This document shows, piece after piece, positions 46,353 to 55,031 of a stretch of DNA of 64,000 nucleotides (positions are counted from its first letter, which is position 1; every line of letters starts with the position of its first letter). Under the pieces are notes generated by a model. It was not told where the DNA came from, made no database searches, and worked only from the letters and a program-made list of their open reading frames with translations. Made by a program: the position numbers and the translations under genes. This stretch comes from Betaproteobacteria bacterium (GTDB lineage: Bacteria; Pseudomonadota; Gammaproteobacteria; Burkholderiales; SG8-39), in contig JADJPT010000009.1 of assembly GCA_016713125.1 (NCBI GenBank), forward strand, positions 96,455 through 160,454, read 5' to 3'.

Positions 46353-47246
46353 ATGAGTTCGCAAGCCCAGGACCTGCAACCCTATCGGCACTTCACGGTC
46401 AACCTGCTGTGCGGCGCCGGCGGCGCGGAGATCTCCGGCGTCGACGCCTCGCAGCCGCTCGGGGCCGAGGTGATGGCCGAACTCAGGCGCGCGCTGGCCG
46501 ACTACTGCGTGCTGTTCTTCCGCGACCAGACGCTGACGCCCGCGCAGCAGATCGCCTTCGCGCGCCAGTTCGGCGCGCTGGCCGAGACGCCCTTCATCCA
46601 GCCGCTCGAAGGCCATCCGGAGATGATGCGCATCGTGCGCGAGCGCCAGGAAACCAAGAAGCAGAACTTCGGCGGCCGCTGGCACACCGACATGACCTTC
46701 TCCGAGGCGCCGGTGCTGGGCACCTGCCTGTACAGCCGCGAGTCGCCGGCGGTGGGCGGCGACACCATCTGGACCAACCAGATGCTGGCCTTCGACGCGC
46801 TTTCGCCGGGCATGCAGCGCACGCTAGAGAAGCTCAGGGTCATGCACAGCGCGCGGCGTTCGTACGGGCCCAAGGGCACCTATGCCGACGACGACCTCAA
46901 GGGCATGCGCATCAACGTCAGCGAGATCGCCGAGCGCGAGACCGCCCACCCATGCGTGCGCACGCATCCGGAGAACGGCCGCAGCATCCTGTTCGTGAAC
47001 TGGGTGTACGCGATCCGCTTCGAGGACATGACCGAGGAGGAGAGCGCGCCGCTGCTCGACTTCCTCAACCGCCACAGCCAGCGCCCGGAGTTCCAGATCC
47101 GCTTTCGCTGGCGCGCCGGTTCGCTGGCGCTGTGGGACAACCGTTCCACCCAGCACATCGCGGTCAACGACTACCCGGGCTACCGGCGCGTCATGGATCG
47201 CCTGACCATCGCCGGCGACAAGCCGTTCTACCGGCCGCAGGGCTGA
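46353..47246 (+). CDS. TauD/TfdA family 2-oxoglutarate-dependent dioxygenase
   Basis: A 297-residue Fe(II)/2-oxoglutarate dioxygenase. The metal facial triad is visible as WHTDMTF (HxD) and the distal His in STQHIAVNDYPGYRR, with the downstream Arg for 2-oxoglutarate. Relatives hydroxylate taurine, alkyl sulfates or aryloxy acids next to the heteroatom. It is the first gene of the LacI-controlled operon that also contains a sulfatase and an HpsN-like dehydrogenase, so a sulfonate or sulfate ester is a reasonable but unproven substrate. Confidence 0.9.
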   Translation: MSSQAQDLQPYRHFTVNLLCGAGGAEISGVDASQPLGAEVMAELRRALADYCVLFFRDQTLTPAQQIAFARQFGALAETPFIQPLEGHPEMMRIVRERQETKKQNFGGRWHTDMTFSEAPVLGTCLYSRESPAVGGDTIWTNQMLAFDALSPGMQRTLEKLRVMHSARRSYGPKGTYADDDLKGMRINVSEIAERETAHPCVRTHPENGRSILFVNWVYAIRFEDMTEEESAPLLDFLNRHSQRPEFQIRFRWRAGSLALWDNRSTQHIAVNDYPGYRRVMDRLTIAGDKPFYRPQG

Positions 47247-47277
47247 ACACGTACACGAAACCGATACCGAGGCAGGC

Positions 47278-48591
47278 ATGGGCACCGAATACCTGAAGAA
47301 GGCCGGCAAGACGCCGGAAACCGAGACCGGCAACGCGCGCAAGGTGGTCGAGGACATGCTCGCGCAGATCGAGGCGCGCGGCGAGGCGGCGGTGCGCGAG
47401 TACGCGCTCAAGCTCGACGGCTGGAGCGGCGAGATCCTCGTCACACGCGAGGAGATGGAACGCCGCACGCGTGGCATGGCCGAGTGCATCAAGCGCGACA
47501 TCGAGTTCGCCGCGGAGCGCGTGCGCCGCTTTGCGCTTGCGCAGCGCGAATCGGTGCGCGAATTCTCCACCGAGGTGGCGCCGGGCCTGACCGCCGGCCA
47601 GCGCCTGGTGCCGGTCAACGTGGCCGGCTGCTACGTGCCCACCGGGCGCTATGCGCACATCGCCTCGGCCTACATGAGCATCGCCACCGCCAAGGCCGCC
47701 GGCGTGCCCACGGTCATCGCCTGCTCCACGCCGTACAAGGGCGAGGGCGTGCATCCGCAGGTGCTGTACGCCATGCAGGTGGCCGGCGCAGACGTGATCA
47801 TGACGCTGGGCGGCGTGCAGGCGATCGCCACGCTGGCGCTCGGCCTGTTCACCGGCCAGGCCGCCGACGTGGTGGTCGGACCGGGCAACAAGTTCGTCGC
47901 CGAGGCCAAGCGCACGCTGTTCGGCAAGGTCGGCATCGACGTGTTCGCCGGGCCCTCCGAGGTGGCGATCATCGCCGACGACTCGGCCGACCCGCACATC
48001 GTCGCCTCCGACCTGGTCGGCCAGGCCGAGCACGGCCACGAATCGCCGGCCTGGCTGTTCACCACTTCGCACCCGCTGGCGCAGCAGGTCATGGAACTGG
48101 TGCCGCAGTACGTGGACAGGCTGCCGCCCACCGCGCGCGACGCGGCCGGCGCGGCCTGGCGCGACTACGGCGAAGTCATCCTGTGCGACAGCCGCGAGGA
48201 ACTCGCCGCGGTGTCGGACCGCTACGCCTCGGAACACCTGGAGGTGCACGCGCGCGACCTCGACTGGTGGCTGGCGCGCCTGACCTGCTACGGCTCGCTG
48301 TTCCTCGGCGAGGAGACCACCGTGGCCTATGGCGACAAGACCTCCGGCCCCAACCACATCCTGCCCACCAAGGGCGCGGCGCGCTACTCGGGTGGGCTGT
48401 CGGTGCACAAGTTCATGAAGACGCTGACCTGGCAGCGCATGACGCGCGAGGCCAACCGCGAGATCGCCCAGGTCACCGCGCGCATCTCGCGCCTGGAAGG
48501 CATGGAAGCGCACGCGCGCACCGCCGACGACCGCATGGACAAGTACTTCCCCGGCGAGCGCTTCGATCGCGGCACGCCGGTCGAGGCCTGA
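47278..48591 (+). CDS. Histidinol dehydrogenase-like NAD-dependent dehydrogenase (HpsN-like)
   Basis: A 437-residue HisD-superfamily protein. PVNVAGCYVPTGRYAHIAS is the NAD region, LVGQAEHGHES gives the zinc-ligand Gln/His, and YASEHLEVHARD and GPNHILPT carry the catalytic Glu/His and last ligands. No histidine-biosynthesis genes adjoin it. HisD paralogues outside his operons include HpsN, which oxidises (R)-2,3-dihydroxypropane-1-sulfonate to sulfolactate. Neighbouring SDR, zinc dehydrogenase and sulfatase genes favour such a polyol/sulfonate role, but other alcohol substrates are possible. Confidence 0.85.
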   Translation: MGTEYLKKAGKTPETETGNARKVVEDMLAQIEARGEAAVREYALKLDGWSGEILVTREEMERRTRGMAECIKRDIEFAAERVRRFALAQRESVREFSTEVAPGLTAGQRLVPVNVAGCYVPTGRYAHIASAYMSIATAKAAGVPTVIACSTPYKGEGVHPQVLYAMQVAGADVIMTLGGVQAIATLALGLFTGQAADVVVGPGNKFVAEAKRTLFGKVGIDVFAGPSEVAIIADDSADPHIVASDLVGQAEHGHESPAWLFTTSHPLAQQVMELVPQYVDRLPPTARDAAGAAWRDYGEVILCDSREELAAVSDRYASEHLEVHARDLDWWLARLTCYGSLFLGEETTVAYGDKTSGPNHILPTKGAARYSGGLSVHKFMKTLTWQRMTREANREIAQVTARISRLEGMEAHARTADDRMDKYFPGERFDRGTPVEA

Positions 48592-48603
48592 GGCGGAGCA
48601 CGC

Positions 48604-49371
48604 ATGAGCCTGCAAACCCTGTTCGGGCTGGAGGGCCGGGTGGCCCTGGTCACCGGGGCCAACTCCGGAATCGGCCGCGAGATCGCCCTCGCCCTGGCCA
48701 TGGCCGGTGCGGCGGTGGTGCTGGTCGCACGCCGCAGGGAGCCCCTTGCGGAGGCGCAGCGCGAGATCGAGCTCGTCGGCGGGCGCGCCATGGTCCTGCC
48801 CTGCGACCTGTCCGACCGCGTCGCCCTGGGCGAATGCGCCCGCGAGGCCGGGCGGGCGTTCGGCGAACCCGACATCCTGGTGAGCGCCGCCGGCATGAAC
48901 CCGCGCAAGCCGATGGCCGAGATCAGCGAGGCGGACTGGGACGCGACGGTGAAGCTCAACCTCGACGCCCCGTTCTTCCTCGCCCAGAAGCTTGCGCCCG
49001 CCATGCTTGCCAGGGGCTGGGGCCGCATCATCAACATCGCCTCGCTGCAGTCGGTGCGCGCCTTCACCAACGGCGCGCCCTACGGCGCCACCAAAGGCGG
49101 GATCATGCAGCTCACCCGCGCGCAGGCCGAGGCCTGGTCGCGCCACGGGGTGAATGCCAATGCCATCGCCCCCGGGTTCTTCCCCACCGCGCTGACCGCG
49201 CCGGTGGTGAACGACCCGCAGAAATGGCAGGCCAACGCCGAGCGCACCTTCATCGGCCGCAACGGCGAGCTCGCCGACCTGCGCGGCACGGCGATCTTCC
49301 TCGCCAGCCGCGCCTCGGATTACGTCACCGGCCAGACCATCTTTGTAGATGGCGGGTTTTCCGCCGGCTGA
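48604..49371 (+). CDS. SDR family oxidoreductase
   Basis: A 255-residue classical SDR. TGANSGIGREIAL is the cofactor loop, SAAGMN replaces NNAG, and INIASLQS with YGATKGG gives the Ser-Tyr-Lys triad; the C-terminus DYVTGQTIFVDGGFSAG is typical of gluconate 5-dehydrogenase-like enzymes. It starts 12 bp after the HisD-like gene. With that gene it could interconvert or racemise a polyol at C2, as the dehydrogenases HpsO/HpsP do for dihydroxypropanesulfonate; this is inference. Confidence 0.9.
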   Translation: MSLQTLFGLEGRVALVTGANSGIGREIALALAMAGAAVVLVARRREPLAEAQREIELVGGRAMVLPCDLSDRVALGECAREAGRAFGEPDILVSAAGMNPRKPMAEISEADWDATVKLNLDAPFFLAQKLAPAMLARGWGRIINIASLQSVRAFTNGAPYGATKGGIMQLTRAQAEAWSRHGVNANAIAPGFFPTALTAPVVNDPQKWQANAERTFIGRNGELADLRGTAIFLASRASDYVTGQTIFVDGGFSAG

Positions 49372-49422
49372 AGCCGACTGCTCGACACCAATCCATCAAG
49401 CACAGCAAAGCGACCCGCACCC

Positions 49423-50892
49423 ATGAACTCACAACCGAACATCATCCTGATCATCACCGACCAGCAGCGCGCCGACACCATCAACGCGCTCGGCGCGTCC
49501 TGGATGCACACGCCCAACCTCGACCGCATGGTCCGCGAGGGGTTCGCGTTCACCAACTGCTTCGTCACCTCGCCGGTGTGCGTCGCTTCCCGCGCCAGCC
49601 TGTTCACGGGCATGTATCCGCACGCCGCCGGCGTGTTCAAGAATTTCCAGCCCTGGCGGCCGACCTGGGTCCAGTGGCTGGCGTCTTCCGGCTACCACTG
49701 CGTGAACATCGGCAAGATGCACATCAATCCCTACGATGACCTGGGCGGCTTCCACCAGCGCTTCGTCGTCGAGAACAAGGATCGCCCGCTGTTCCTCGAC
49801 GAGCATGATCGCGCGTTCTACGACGAATGGGACAAGGCGCTGCACGCGCACAAGCTGAAGAAGCCCTCGCGCTACACCCGGTCCGCCGCCGACCTGCGCG
49901 CCTACAAGACGGCGTTGGGCGCATTCCCGTGGGACCTCCCCGACGCGCTGCATTCGGACAACTTCATCGGCGACCACGTGCTGTGGTGGCTGGAGGAGCG
50001 CAAGGCCACCACGCCACTGTTCCTGCAGATCGGCTTCCCGGGTCCGCATCCGCCCTACGATCCCACGCCCGCCCACCTGAAGCGCTACGAGAACGCCGAC
50101 ATCCCGGTGCCGACGTTCACCGAGGACGAGGAGGCGCTGCAGCCGCGCGCGCAGGGCGTGTTGCGCGACAACATGATCCGCAACAATTTCGACTCGATCG
50201 CCTGGCAGCATCGGCCTTCGCGCGAGGACCTGCTGCGGCTGCGCCGCCATTACGCGGCGAACGTGACCATGATCGACGAGAAGCTCGGCGAGATCATGCA
50301 GGTGCTCGAGCGCAAGGGCTATCTGGACAACGCGGTGGTGATCTTCTCCTCGGATCATGCCGACGCCCTGGGCGATCACGGGCATATCCAGAAGTGGACC
50401 ATGTACGACACCGTGGAGCGCGTGCCCCTCATTGCCTGGGCGCCCGGCAAAATTCCCGCCGGCGGCCGCAGCGACAGCCTGGTGCAGCTGATGGACGTGG
50501 CCCCGACGATCCTGCAGTCGGCCGGGGTGCCGATCCCCGCGAACTGGGAGGCGCGATCGCTGTGGCCGGTCCTGGATGGCAAGGCGCCATCGATCCGCGA
50601 TGCGGCCTACGCCGAACTTGCGAGGGACCACATCCAGACCGGTGCCGAGTACATGGTCATGCGTCGCGACCAGGATTGGAAGCTGGTGTACTACCTCGGC
50701 GAGCCCGACGGGGAGTTGTTCGACCTGAAGGCCGATCCGGGGGAAACCCGCAACCTCTGGTCATCGCGGGACTACGCGGAAAAGCGCACCGAGCTCACGC
50801 ATGAACTGCTGGTCTGGTCGATGCGCTCGTCCTTGAATTCCCGGATGGCGCCTTCCCGCGCGCCGCAGCCCGGCATGCAATTGGGCAAGTGA
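49423..50892 (+). CDS. Sulfatase-family hydrolase (formylglycine type), cytoplasmic
   Basis: A 489-residue alkaline-phosphatase-superfamily enzyme. The modification motif is SPVCVASRAS with Cys53, fitting C-x-(P/A)-S-R, so conversion of Cys53 to formylglycine is expected. Metal ligands are seen in IITDQQRADT near the start and SSDHADALGDHG. There is no signal peptide, so it would act inside the cell on an imported ester. Arylsulfatase, choline-sulfatase-like and phosphonate monoester hydrolase activities share this fold. It lies in the LacI-controlled operon before a Bug protein, with no maturase beside it. Confidence 0.9.
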   Translation: MNSQPNIILIITDQQRADTINALGASWMHTPNLDRMVREGFAFTNCFVTSPVCVASRASLFTGMYPHAAGVFKNFQPWRPTWVQWLASSGYHCVNIGKMHINPYDDLGGFHQRFVVENKDRPLFLDEHDRAFYDEWDKALHAHKLKKPSRYTRSAADLRAYKTALGAFPWDLPDALHSDNFIGDHVLWWLEERKATTPLFLQIGFPGPHPPYDPTPAHLKRYENADIPVPTFTEDEEALQPRAQGVLRDNMIRNNFDSIAWQHRPSREDLLRLRRHYAANVTMIDEKLGEIMQVLERKGYLDNAVVIFSSDHADALGDHGHIQKWTMYDTVERVPLIAWAPGKIPAGGRSDSLVQLMDVAPTILQSAGVPIPANWEARSLWPVLDGKAPSIRDAAYAELARDHIQTGAEYMVMRRDQDWKLVYYLGEPDGELFDLKADPGETRNLWSSRDYAEKRTELTHELLVWSMRSSLNSRMAPSRAPQPGMQLGK

Positions 50893-50939
50893 TTCCGCCG
50901 TATCCCATCCACATGCACACAAGTCCGAAGAGGTCTGCA

Positions 50940-51920
50940 ATGATCGCAAGCAATGTGATGCAGTTGTCGCGCCGTCTGCTCTGCCTCCTGGCGTTGCTCA
51001 TGGTGGCCGTACCCGCCGTCGCCTTCCCGACCAAGCCCGTCGTCCTGGTGGTCCCGTTTCCGCCCGGCGGAGTCGTGGACGTGATCGGACGGCTGGTGGC
51101 GGACCGGATGGGCGCGAGCATGAACGTGCGCGTGATCGTCGAGAACAGGCCGGGCGCGGGCGGCACCATCGGTGCTGCGGCCGTGGCCCGGGCGGAGGCG
51201 GACGGACACACGCTGCTGGTCGGCGGCGCGGCGACGCATGTCTTCTCGCCCAACCTGTATCCCGGCCTGACCTATGACCCGGTGCGCAGCTTCGCGCCGG
51301 TGGGGCAGCTGACGAGCGGCCCTCTGGTGCTCGTGGTGCCTGCCACGTCCCCGGTGACGGGAATGAAGGAGTTCGAGGCGCTGGTGCGCAGCCAGGGTGA
51401 CCGCCTGAGCTACGCCAGCAACGGTGCCGGGACGTTTCCGCACCTGGCTGCAGAGCTGTACCGCGGCAGCGTGGGCGGGAAGTTCGTCCACATTCCCTAT
51501 GCCGGCGGGTCGCAGGCGCTGGTTGCGCTCGCCGCCGCCGAGGTCGGCTTCTCGATCAACCACATCCCGGTGGTCCTGCCGGTCCTGAAGGGCGGCAAGG
51601 TCAGGGCGATCGCCACCACGGGCAAGCAGCGCTCCGCCGCCTTCCCGCAACTCCCGACCTTCGACGAGGCGGGCGTCAAGGGGTTCGAGACCAGTCCGTG
51701 GTTCGGCCTGTTTGCGCCGGCCGGCACGCCCCAGGCCGCCATCGAAAAGCTGAACGCGGCGATGAACCAGGCCCTGAAGACCCCTGAACTGCGCGAAAGG
51801 CTGCTGACCCTCGGGGATGAACCCGTCGGCGGATCGCCGGAGGCGCTGGCCGCACTGGTGAAGTCCGACCTCGCGAAATGGCCCCCCATCGTCCGGGAAG
51901 CCGGCTTGAAGGCCAACTGA
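50940..51920 (+). CDS. Bug/TctC-type substrate-binding protein
   Basis: A 326-residue periplasmic protein. The signal peptide (LSRRLLCLLALLMVAVPAVA) is followed by FPTKPVVLVVPFPPGGVVD and VHIPYAGGSQALVALAAAE. The ATG at 50940 has GAAGAGG at good spacing; an upstream in-frame GTG at 50889 overlaps the sulfatase stop but lacks the signal-peptide context. It would bind the substrate of the LacI-regulated operon for import. Confidence 0.92.
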   Translation: MIASNVMQLSRRLLCLLALLMVAVPAVAFPTKPVVLVVPFPPGGVVDVIGRLVADRMGASMNVRVIVENRPGAGGTIGAAAVARAEADGHTLLVGGAATHVFSPNLYPGLTYDPVRSFAPVGQLTSGPLVLVVPATSPVTGMKEFEALVRSQGDRLSYASNGAGTFPHLAAELYRGSVGGKFVHIPYAGGSQALVALAAAEVGFSINHIPVVLPVLKGGKVRAIATTGKQRSAAFPQLPTFDEAGVKGFETSPWFGLFAPAGTPQAAIEKLNAAMNQALKTPELRERLLTLGDEPVGGSPEALAALVKSDLAKWPPIVREAGLKAN

Positions 51921-51930
51921 GGATCCGCCG

Positions 51931-52931
51931 ATGAAGGCACTCGTCTATACCAATCCCAACGAAGTCACCTACCGCGAAGAGCCCGAGCCGCAGTTCGGTG
52001 CGGGTGACGTGCTGATCGAAGTCGATGCCGTGGGCATCTGCGGCTCGGACATGCACGCCTACCATGGCCACGACCCGCGCCGGAATCCGCCCCTGATCCT
52101 GGGCCACGCGCTGGCCGGGCGCATCCTCGAGGGGCCGGGCAAGGGCCGGCGCGTGACCGTCAATCCGCTGATCACCTGCGGGCACTGCGAGTACTGCAAG
52201 CAGGGTCGCGACAACCTGTGCGCCAATCGCACCATGATCGGCATGACGCGCGCCGGCGGCTTCGCCGAGCGCGTGAGCACCGCCGCGGCCAGCGTGATCG
52301 ACATCCCGCAGGACATGAGCGTGCGCGCCGCGGCGCTCACCGAGCCCGCCGCCACCGCCGTGCACGCCCTCAACGTGGCAATGCGCGCACTGGTGCGCCC
52401 GCTGCCCGAGTGCCGGGTGCTGGTGCTGGGCGGCGGGGCGATCGGCATGCTCTCCGCGTTGCTGCTGAAGAGCTACGGCGTGCGCCACGTGACGGTGTCG
52501 GAAACCAATGCGTTGCGGCGCGCCTCGCTGGAGAAGGCCGCGCAGGTGGCCACCTACGATCCGCTGCAGGCGAACGCCGCGCACGCCCCCGCCGACAACA
52601 GCATGGACCTGGTCATCGATGCGGTCGGCGGCAAGGCCACGCGCGCCTCGGCGCTGGCGGCGGTCAAGCCGGCGGCGTGGTGATGCACATCGGCCTGATG
52701 GACTGGGCGAGCGAGATCGACATGCGCAAGCTCACCCTGGCCGAGATCACGCTGATCGGCACCTACACCTATTCGACGGCGGACCTGCGCGCCGCGGCCC
52801 TGGCCCTGCACGAAGGCGCGTTCGGCGACCTGGCCTGGGTGGAGGAGCGGCCGCTGTCCGAGGGGGCGCAAGCCTTTCGCGACCTGCACGAGGGCCGCAC
52901 GGCCGCCGCCAAGGTGGTGCTGCTGCCGTGA
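51931..52931 (+). CDS. Zinc-dependent medium-chain dehydrogenase, one frame break
   Basis: About 333 residues after repair. VGICGSDMHAYHG gives the catalytic-zinc Cys; LGHALAG provides the His but has Ala where GHE is normal; CGHCEYCKQGRDNLC is a complete structural-zinc lobe; VLGGGAIGML is the NAD loop. The frame breaks near 52670-52672: restoring one G gives AAVKPGGVVMHIGL. It is the last gene of the LacI operon and could be the HpsP-like partner of the SDR and HisD-like enzymes. The break lies in a GGCGGCG context and may be a consensus error. Confidence 0.82.
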
Positions 52932-52988
52932 GCCAACTCGCCCCGGCGATGTGAGCCGGGCAGCGCGCCGGGCCGGCAGGCGGCGCGT

Positions 52989-53390
52989 TCAGTCCGGCGA
53001 GATCGCCCCGGCGTCGAGCAGGAAGCGGGCGAAGCGCCGGTCGCTCACGCCGATGTGCTGCGCCAGCCAGTCGTGCAGGAACTTGCGCGTCTCGCCGTGC
53101 ACCTCGTGGCGCAGCTCGCTCTGCTCGAGCGCGATCAGCCGGGCGGCGAAGTCGGCGTGTTCCTTGGCGTGCGCGGCCAGGCCCGGATAGTCGAACAGGC
53201 GCATCAGGATCTCCTCCACCACGAAGCACACGCGCGAATACGCATCGAGCTGCGTCAGCACGAAGTACACCGCCAGTTCGCCGGCCTTCTCGTCTTCGGC
53301 CGCTTCCAGCTTCTCCAGGCACTCCAGCAGCTGACGGTGCTGCGCGTCGAGTTCCGGGATGCCGAGCTCGTATTCCTTGTTCCAGTCCAT
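52989..53390 (-). CDS. Bacteriohemerythrin-like protein
   Basis: A 133-residue four-helix di-iron protein: WNKEYELGIPELDAQHRQLL, VVEEILMRLFDYPGLAAHAKEH and LHDWLAQHIGVSDRRFA match the bacteriohemerythrin ligand helices. The ligand helix that usually reads YTxxHFxxEE is YSRVCFVVEE here, so one iron-ligand His appears replaced, probably by Cys. Oxygen binding may therefore be altered. It is monocistronic and cytoplasmic. Confidence 0.88.
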   Translation of the reverse strand: MDWNKEYELGIPELDAQHRQLLECLEKLEAAEDEKAGELAVYFVLTQLDAYSRVCFVVEEILMRLFDYPGLAAHAKEHADFAARLIALEQSELRHEVHGETRKFLHDWLAQHIGVSDRRFARFLLDAGAISPD

Positions 53391-53461
53391 GGGCGATCTC
53401 CTTGCCGCAAGCCTATCACCGGGCCGTTGCGCGGTGTACGGTGGCGCGCTAGTCTGGCGCG

Positions 53462-53893
53462 ATGGCGAGCGCGGGCAAGGCGAACAAGGCGAACAAGGCG
53501 AAGCAGCCCGGCAAGGCGAAGGCGCGCAAACCGCGCAAGGCCGGCACCGCGGTCAAGGCACGTTCCGCCGCGCCGCGCCACCGGCACTCGGTGTACGTGA
53601 TCGAGCTCAGCCCGGAGGTCCTGCAGGAGGCGAAGTTCCGCCGCGCCAACCCGGATTACGACGTCACCAAGCCCTGCGTCTACGTGGGCATGACCGGGCT
53701 CACGCCCGAGCAGCGCTTCGCCAACCACCGCAAGGGCGTGAAATCGAACCGCTATGCGCACCAGTACGGCCTGCGTCTGCTGCCGCGCCTGTATGCCGTC
53801 TACAATCCCATGCCTTACCGGGCGGCACAGGAGATGGAAGTGGAACTGGCGATCGGCTTGCGCGAGGAGGGCTACGGGGTATGGCAGGCGTGA
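53462..53893 (+). CDS. Small basic protein with GIY-YIG-like region
   Basis: A 143-residue protein. The first 40 residues are Lys/Ala-rich, encoded by short tandem repeats around GGCAAGGCGAACAAG. The rest has HSVYVIEL and CVYVGMTGLTPEQRFANHRKG, spaced like the two strands and Arg/His region of GIY-YIG nucleases. The family's full catalytic set cannot be confirmed by eye. A tail-bearing DNA-binding protein is plausible. The VOC gene overlaps its 3' end. Confidence 0.65.
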   Translation: MASAGKANKANKAKQPGKAKARKPRKAGTAVKARSAAPRHRHSVYVIELSPEVLQEAKFRRANPDYDVTKPCVYVGMTGLTPEQRFANHRKGVKSNRYAHQYGLRLLPRLYAVYNPMPYRAAQEMEVELAIGLREEGYGVWQA

Positions 53894-54324
53894 AACGCAA
53901 GGGCGTGGCGCCCAACACCGTGCTCGGCATCGACCACCTGGTGCTGCGCGTGAAGGACCTGGCCGCCAGCATCGCCTTCTACAGGCACGTGCTGGGCGCC
54001 AAGGTCGAGCGCCAGCTGCAGACCCCGCGCATCGTGCAGCTGCGCATCGGCGAGTCGCTGCTCGACCTGGTGCCGGGCGGCAGGGGGCGCGGCAGCAAGG
54101 GCGCGGGCGCCAACCTCGACCATTTCGCCGTGCGTGCGGGCGCGCTGGATCCGGCCGCCTTCGCGCGGCGCCTGGCGCGCTACGGCATCGTCCCCGACCA
54201 GCCCAAGGACCGCTACGGCGCCGAAGGCTACGGCCCCTCGATCTACTTCCACGACCTCGACGGCAACATGGTCGAGCTGAAAGGCCCGGCCACGCGCCCG
54301 CGCATCATGCGCGGCAAGCGCTGA
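53881..54324 (+). CDS. VOC family protein
   Basis: A 147-residue single glyoxalase-fold protein: GIDHLVLRVKDLAASIAFYR, NLDHFAVRAG and SIYFHDLDGNMVELKG supply the usual metal-ligand positions (His, His, Glu). It resembles fosfomycin-resistance or lactoylglutathione-lyase-like proteins, but the function is open. The ATG at 53881 has GAGGAGGG upstream and overlaps the previous gene by 13 bp; a GTG at 53890 is the alternative. Confidence 0.85.
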   Translation: MAGVKRKGVAPNTVLGIDHLVLRVKDLAASIAFYRHVLGAKVERQLQTPRIVQLRIGESLLDLVPGGRGRGSKGAGANLDHFAVRAGALDPAAFARRLARYGIVPDQPKDRYGAEGYGPSIYFHDLDGNMVELKGPATRPRIMRGKR

Positions 54325-54334
54325 AGGAACCGTC

Positions 54335-54700
54335 ATGCCACGCAAGGTCCTCGACGAAGCCCACCTCCACCCGGCGATCCGCGAGCGCGTCGCCGGCCTG
54401 CACGCCGACATCGTGCGCGAGGTGGAGGCGGCGATCGCCGCTCATGCCGTGGTGGTGGTCGGCATGCGCGTGAATCCGTTTCCGAAGAAGGCGCGGCGCC
54501 TGCTGCGCGAGGCCGGGGTGGAGCACGCCTACCTGGAGTACGGCGGCTACCTCTCGCAGTGGCGACGCCGCAATGCGCTCAAGATGTGGAGCGGCTGGCC
54601 CACCTTCCCGATGGTGTTCGTGAAGGGCGCGCTGGTGGGCGGGGCGGGCGAGCTGCAGAAGCTGATCGCCAGCGGGGAGCTGGCGCGGCTGTTGGCCTGA
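54335..54700 (+). CDS. Glutaredoxin-fold protein lacking the active-site cysteine
   Basis: A 121-residue protein. VVVVGMRVNPFPKKARRLL aligns with the monothiol glutaredoxin strand and helix, but NPFP replaces the Cys-containing CGFS/CPYC loop. The WPTFPMVFVKGALVGGAGEL segment is the conserved cis-Pro and glutathione site. No cysteine exists in the whole protein. It may bind glutathione or iron-sulfur ligands without redox activity. It lies 10 bp after the VOC gene. Confidence 0.8.
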   Translation: MPRKVLDEAHLHPAIRERVAGLHADIVREVEAAIAAHAVVVVGMRVNPFPKKARRLLREAGVEHAYLEYGGYLSQWRRRNALKMWSGWPTFPMVFVKGALVGGAGELQKLIASGELARLLA

Positions 54701-54730
54701 GGGCGTGGCGCCCCGCGGCCGGGCGGCCGC

Positions 54731-54940
54731 TCAGCGCTCGTCGAGCCGCTTCTTCTTGGGCACGCGCCGCATGCGTGCCTCGATGATGGTGGCGACGATG
54801 GTGATGCCCACGGTGTAGAGCGCGGTGTCCAGCGTCAGCACGCCCGCGGTGCCTTCCAGTGCCACGCGTACCGCCGCGACCACCAGGAAGACCGGGATCA
54901 GCATGCCGAAGAAGAATCCGCTGTTGGTGTGATGTGCCAT
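54731..54940 (-). CDS. Small membrane protein
   Basis: A 69-residue protein with two hydrophobic segments (about residues 8-27 and 36-52) and a basic tail (RMRRVPKKKRLDER). I do not recognise the family. It is convergent with the glutaredoxin-like gene and divergent from the HD-domain gene. Codon use matches the neighbours. Confidence 0.6.
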   Translation of the reverse strand: MAHHTNSGFFFGMLIPVFLVVAAVRVALEGTAGVLTLDTALYTVGITIVATIIEARMRRVPKKKRLDER

Positions 54941-55031
54941 GCCGCAAGATTAGCAGGAAATCGGACGCATTTCTCCTGCCGGCCGGCGGTTAAACTGCAG
55001 TCTGCACCCTGGCATCACCCCCGGAGCGAAC

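Noticed and set aside
47278..48591. Histidine-biosynthesis hisD
   Set aside because: No other his genes adjoin it, and it lies in a LacI-controlled catabolic operon with sulfatase and dehydrogenase genes.
53470..53530. Short AAGGCGAAC tandem repeats as a CRISPR-like or phase-variable element
   Set aside because: Units are nine bases, few and imperfect; they simply encode the Lys/Ala-rich start of the small basic protein.
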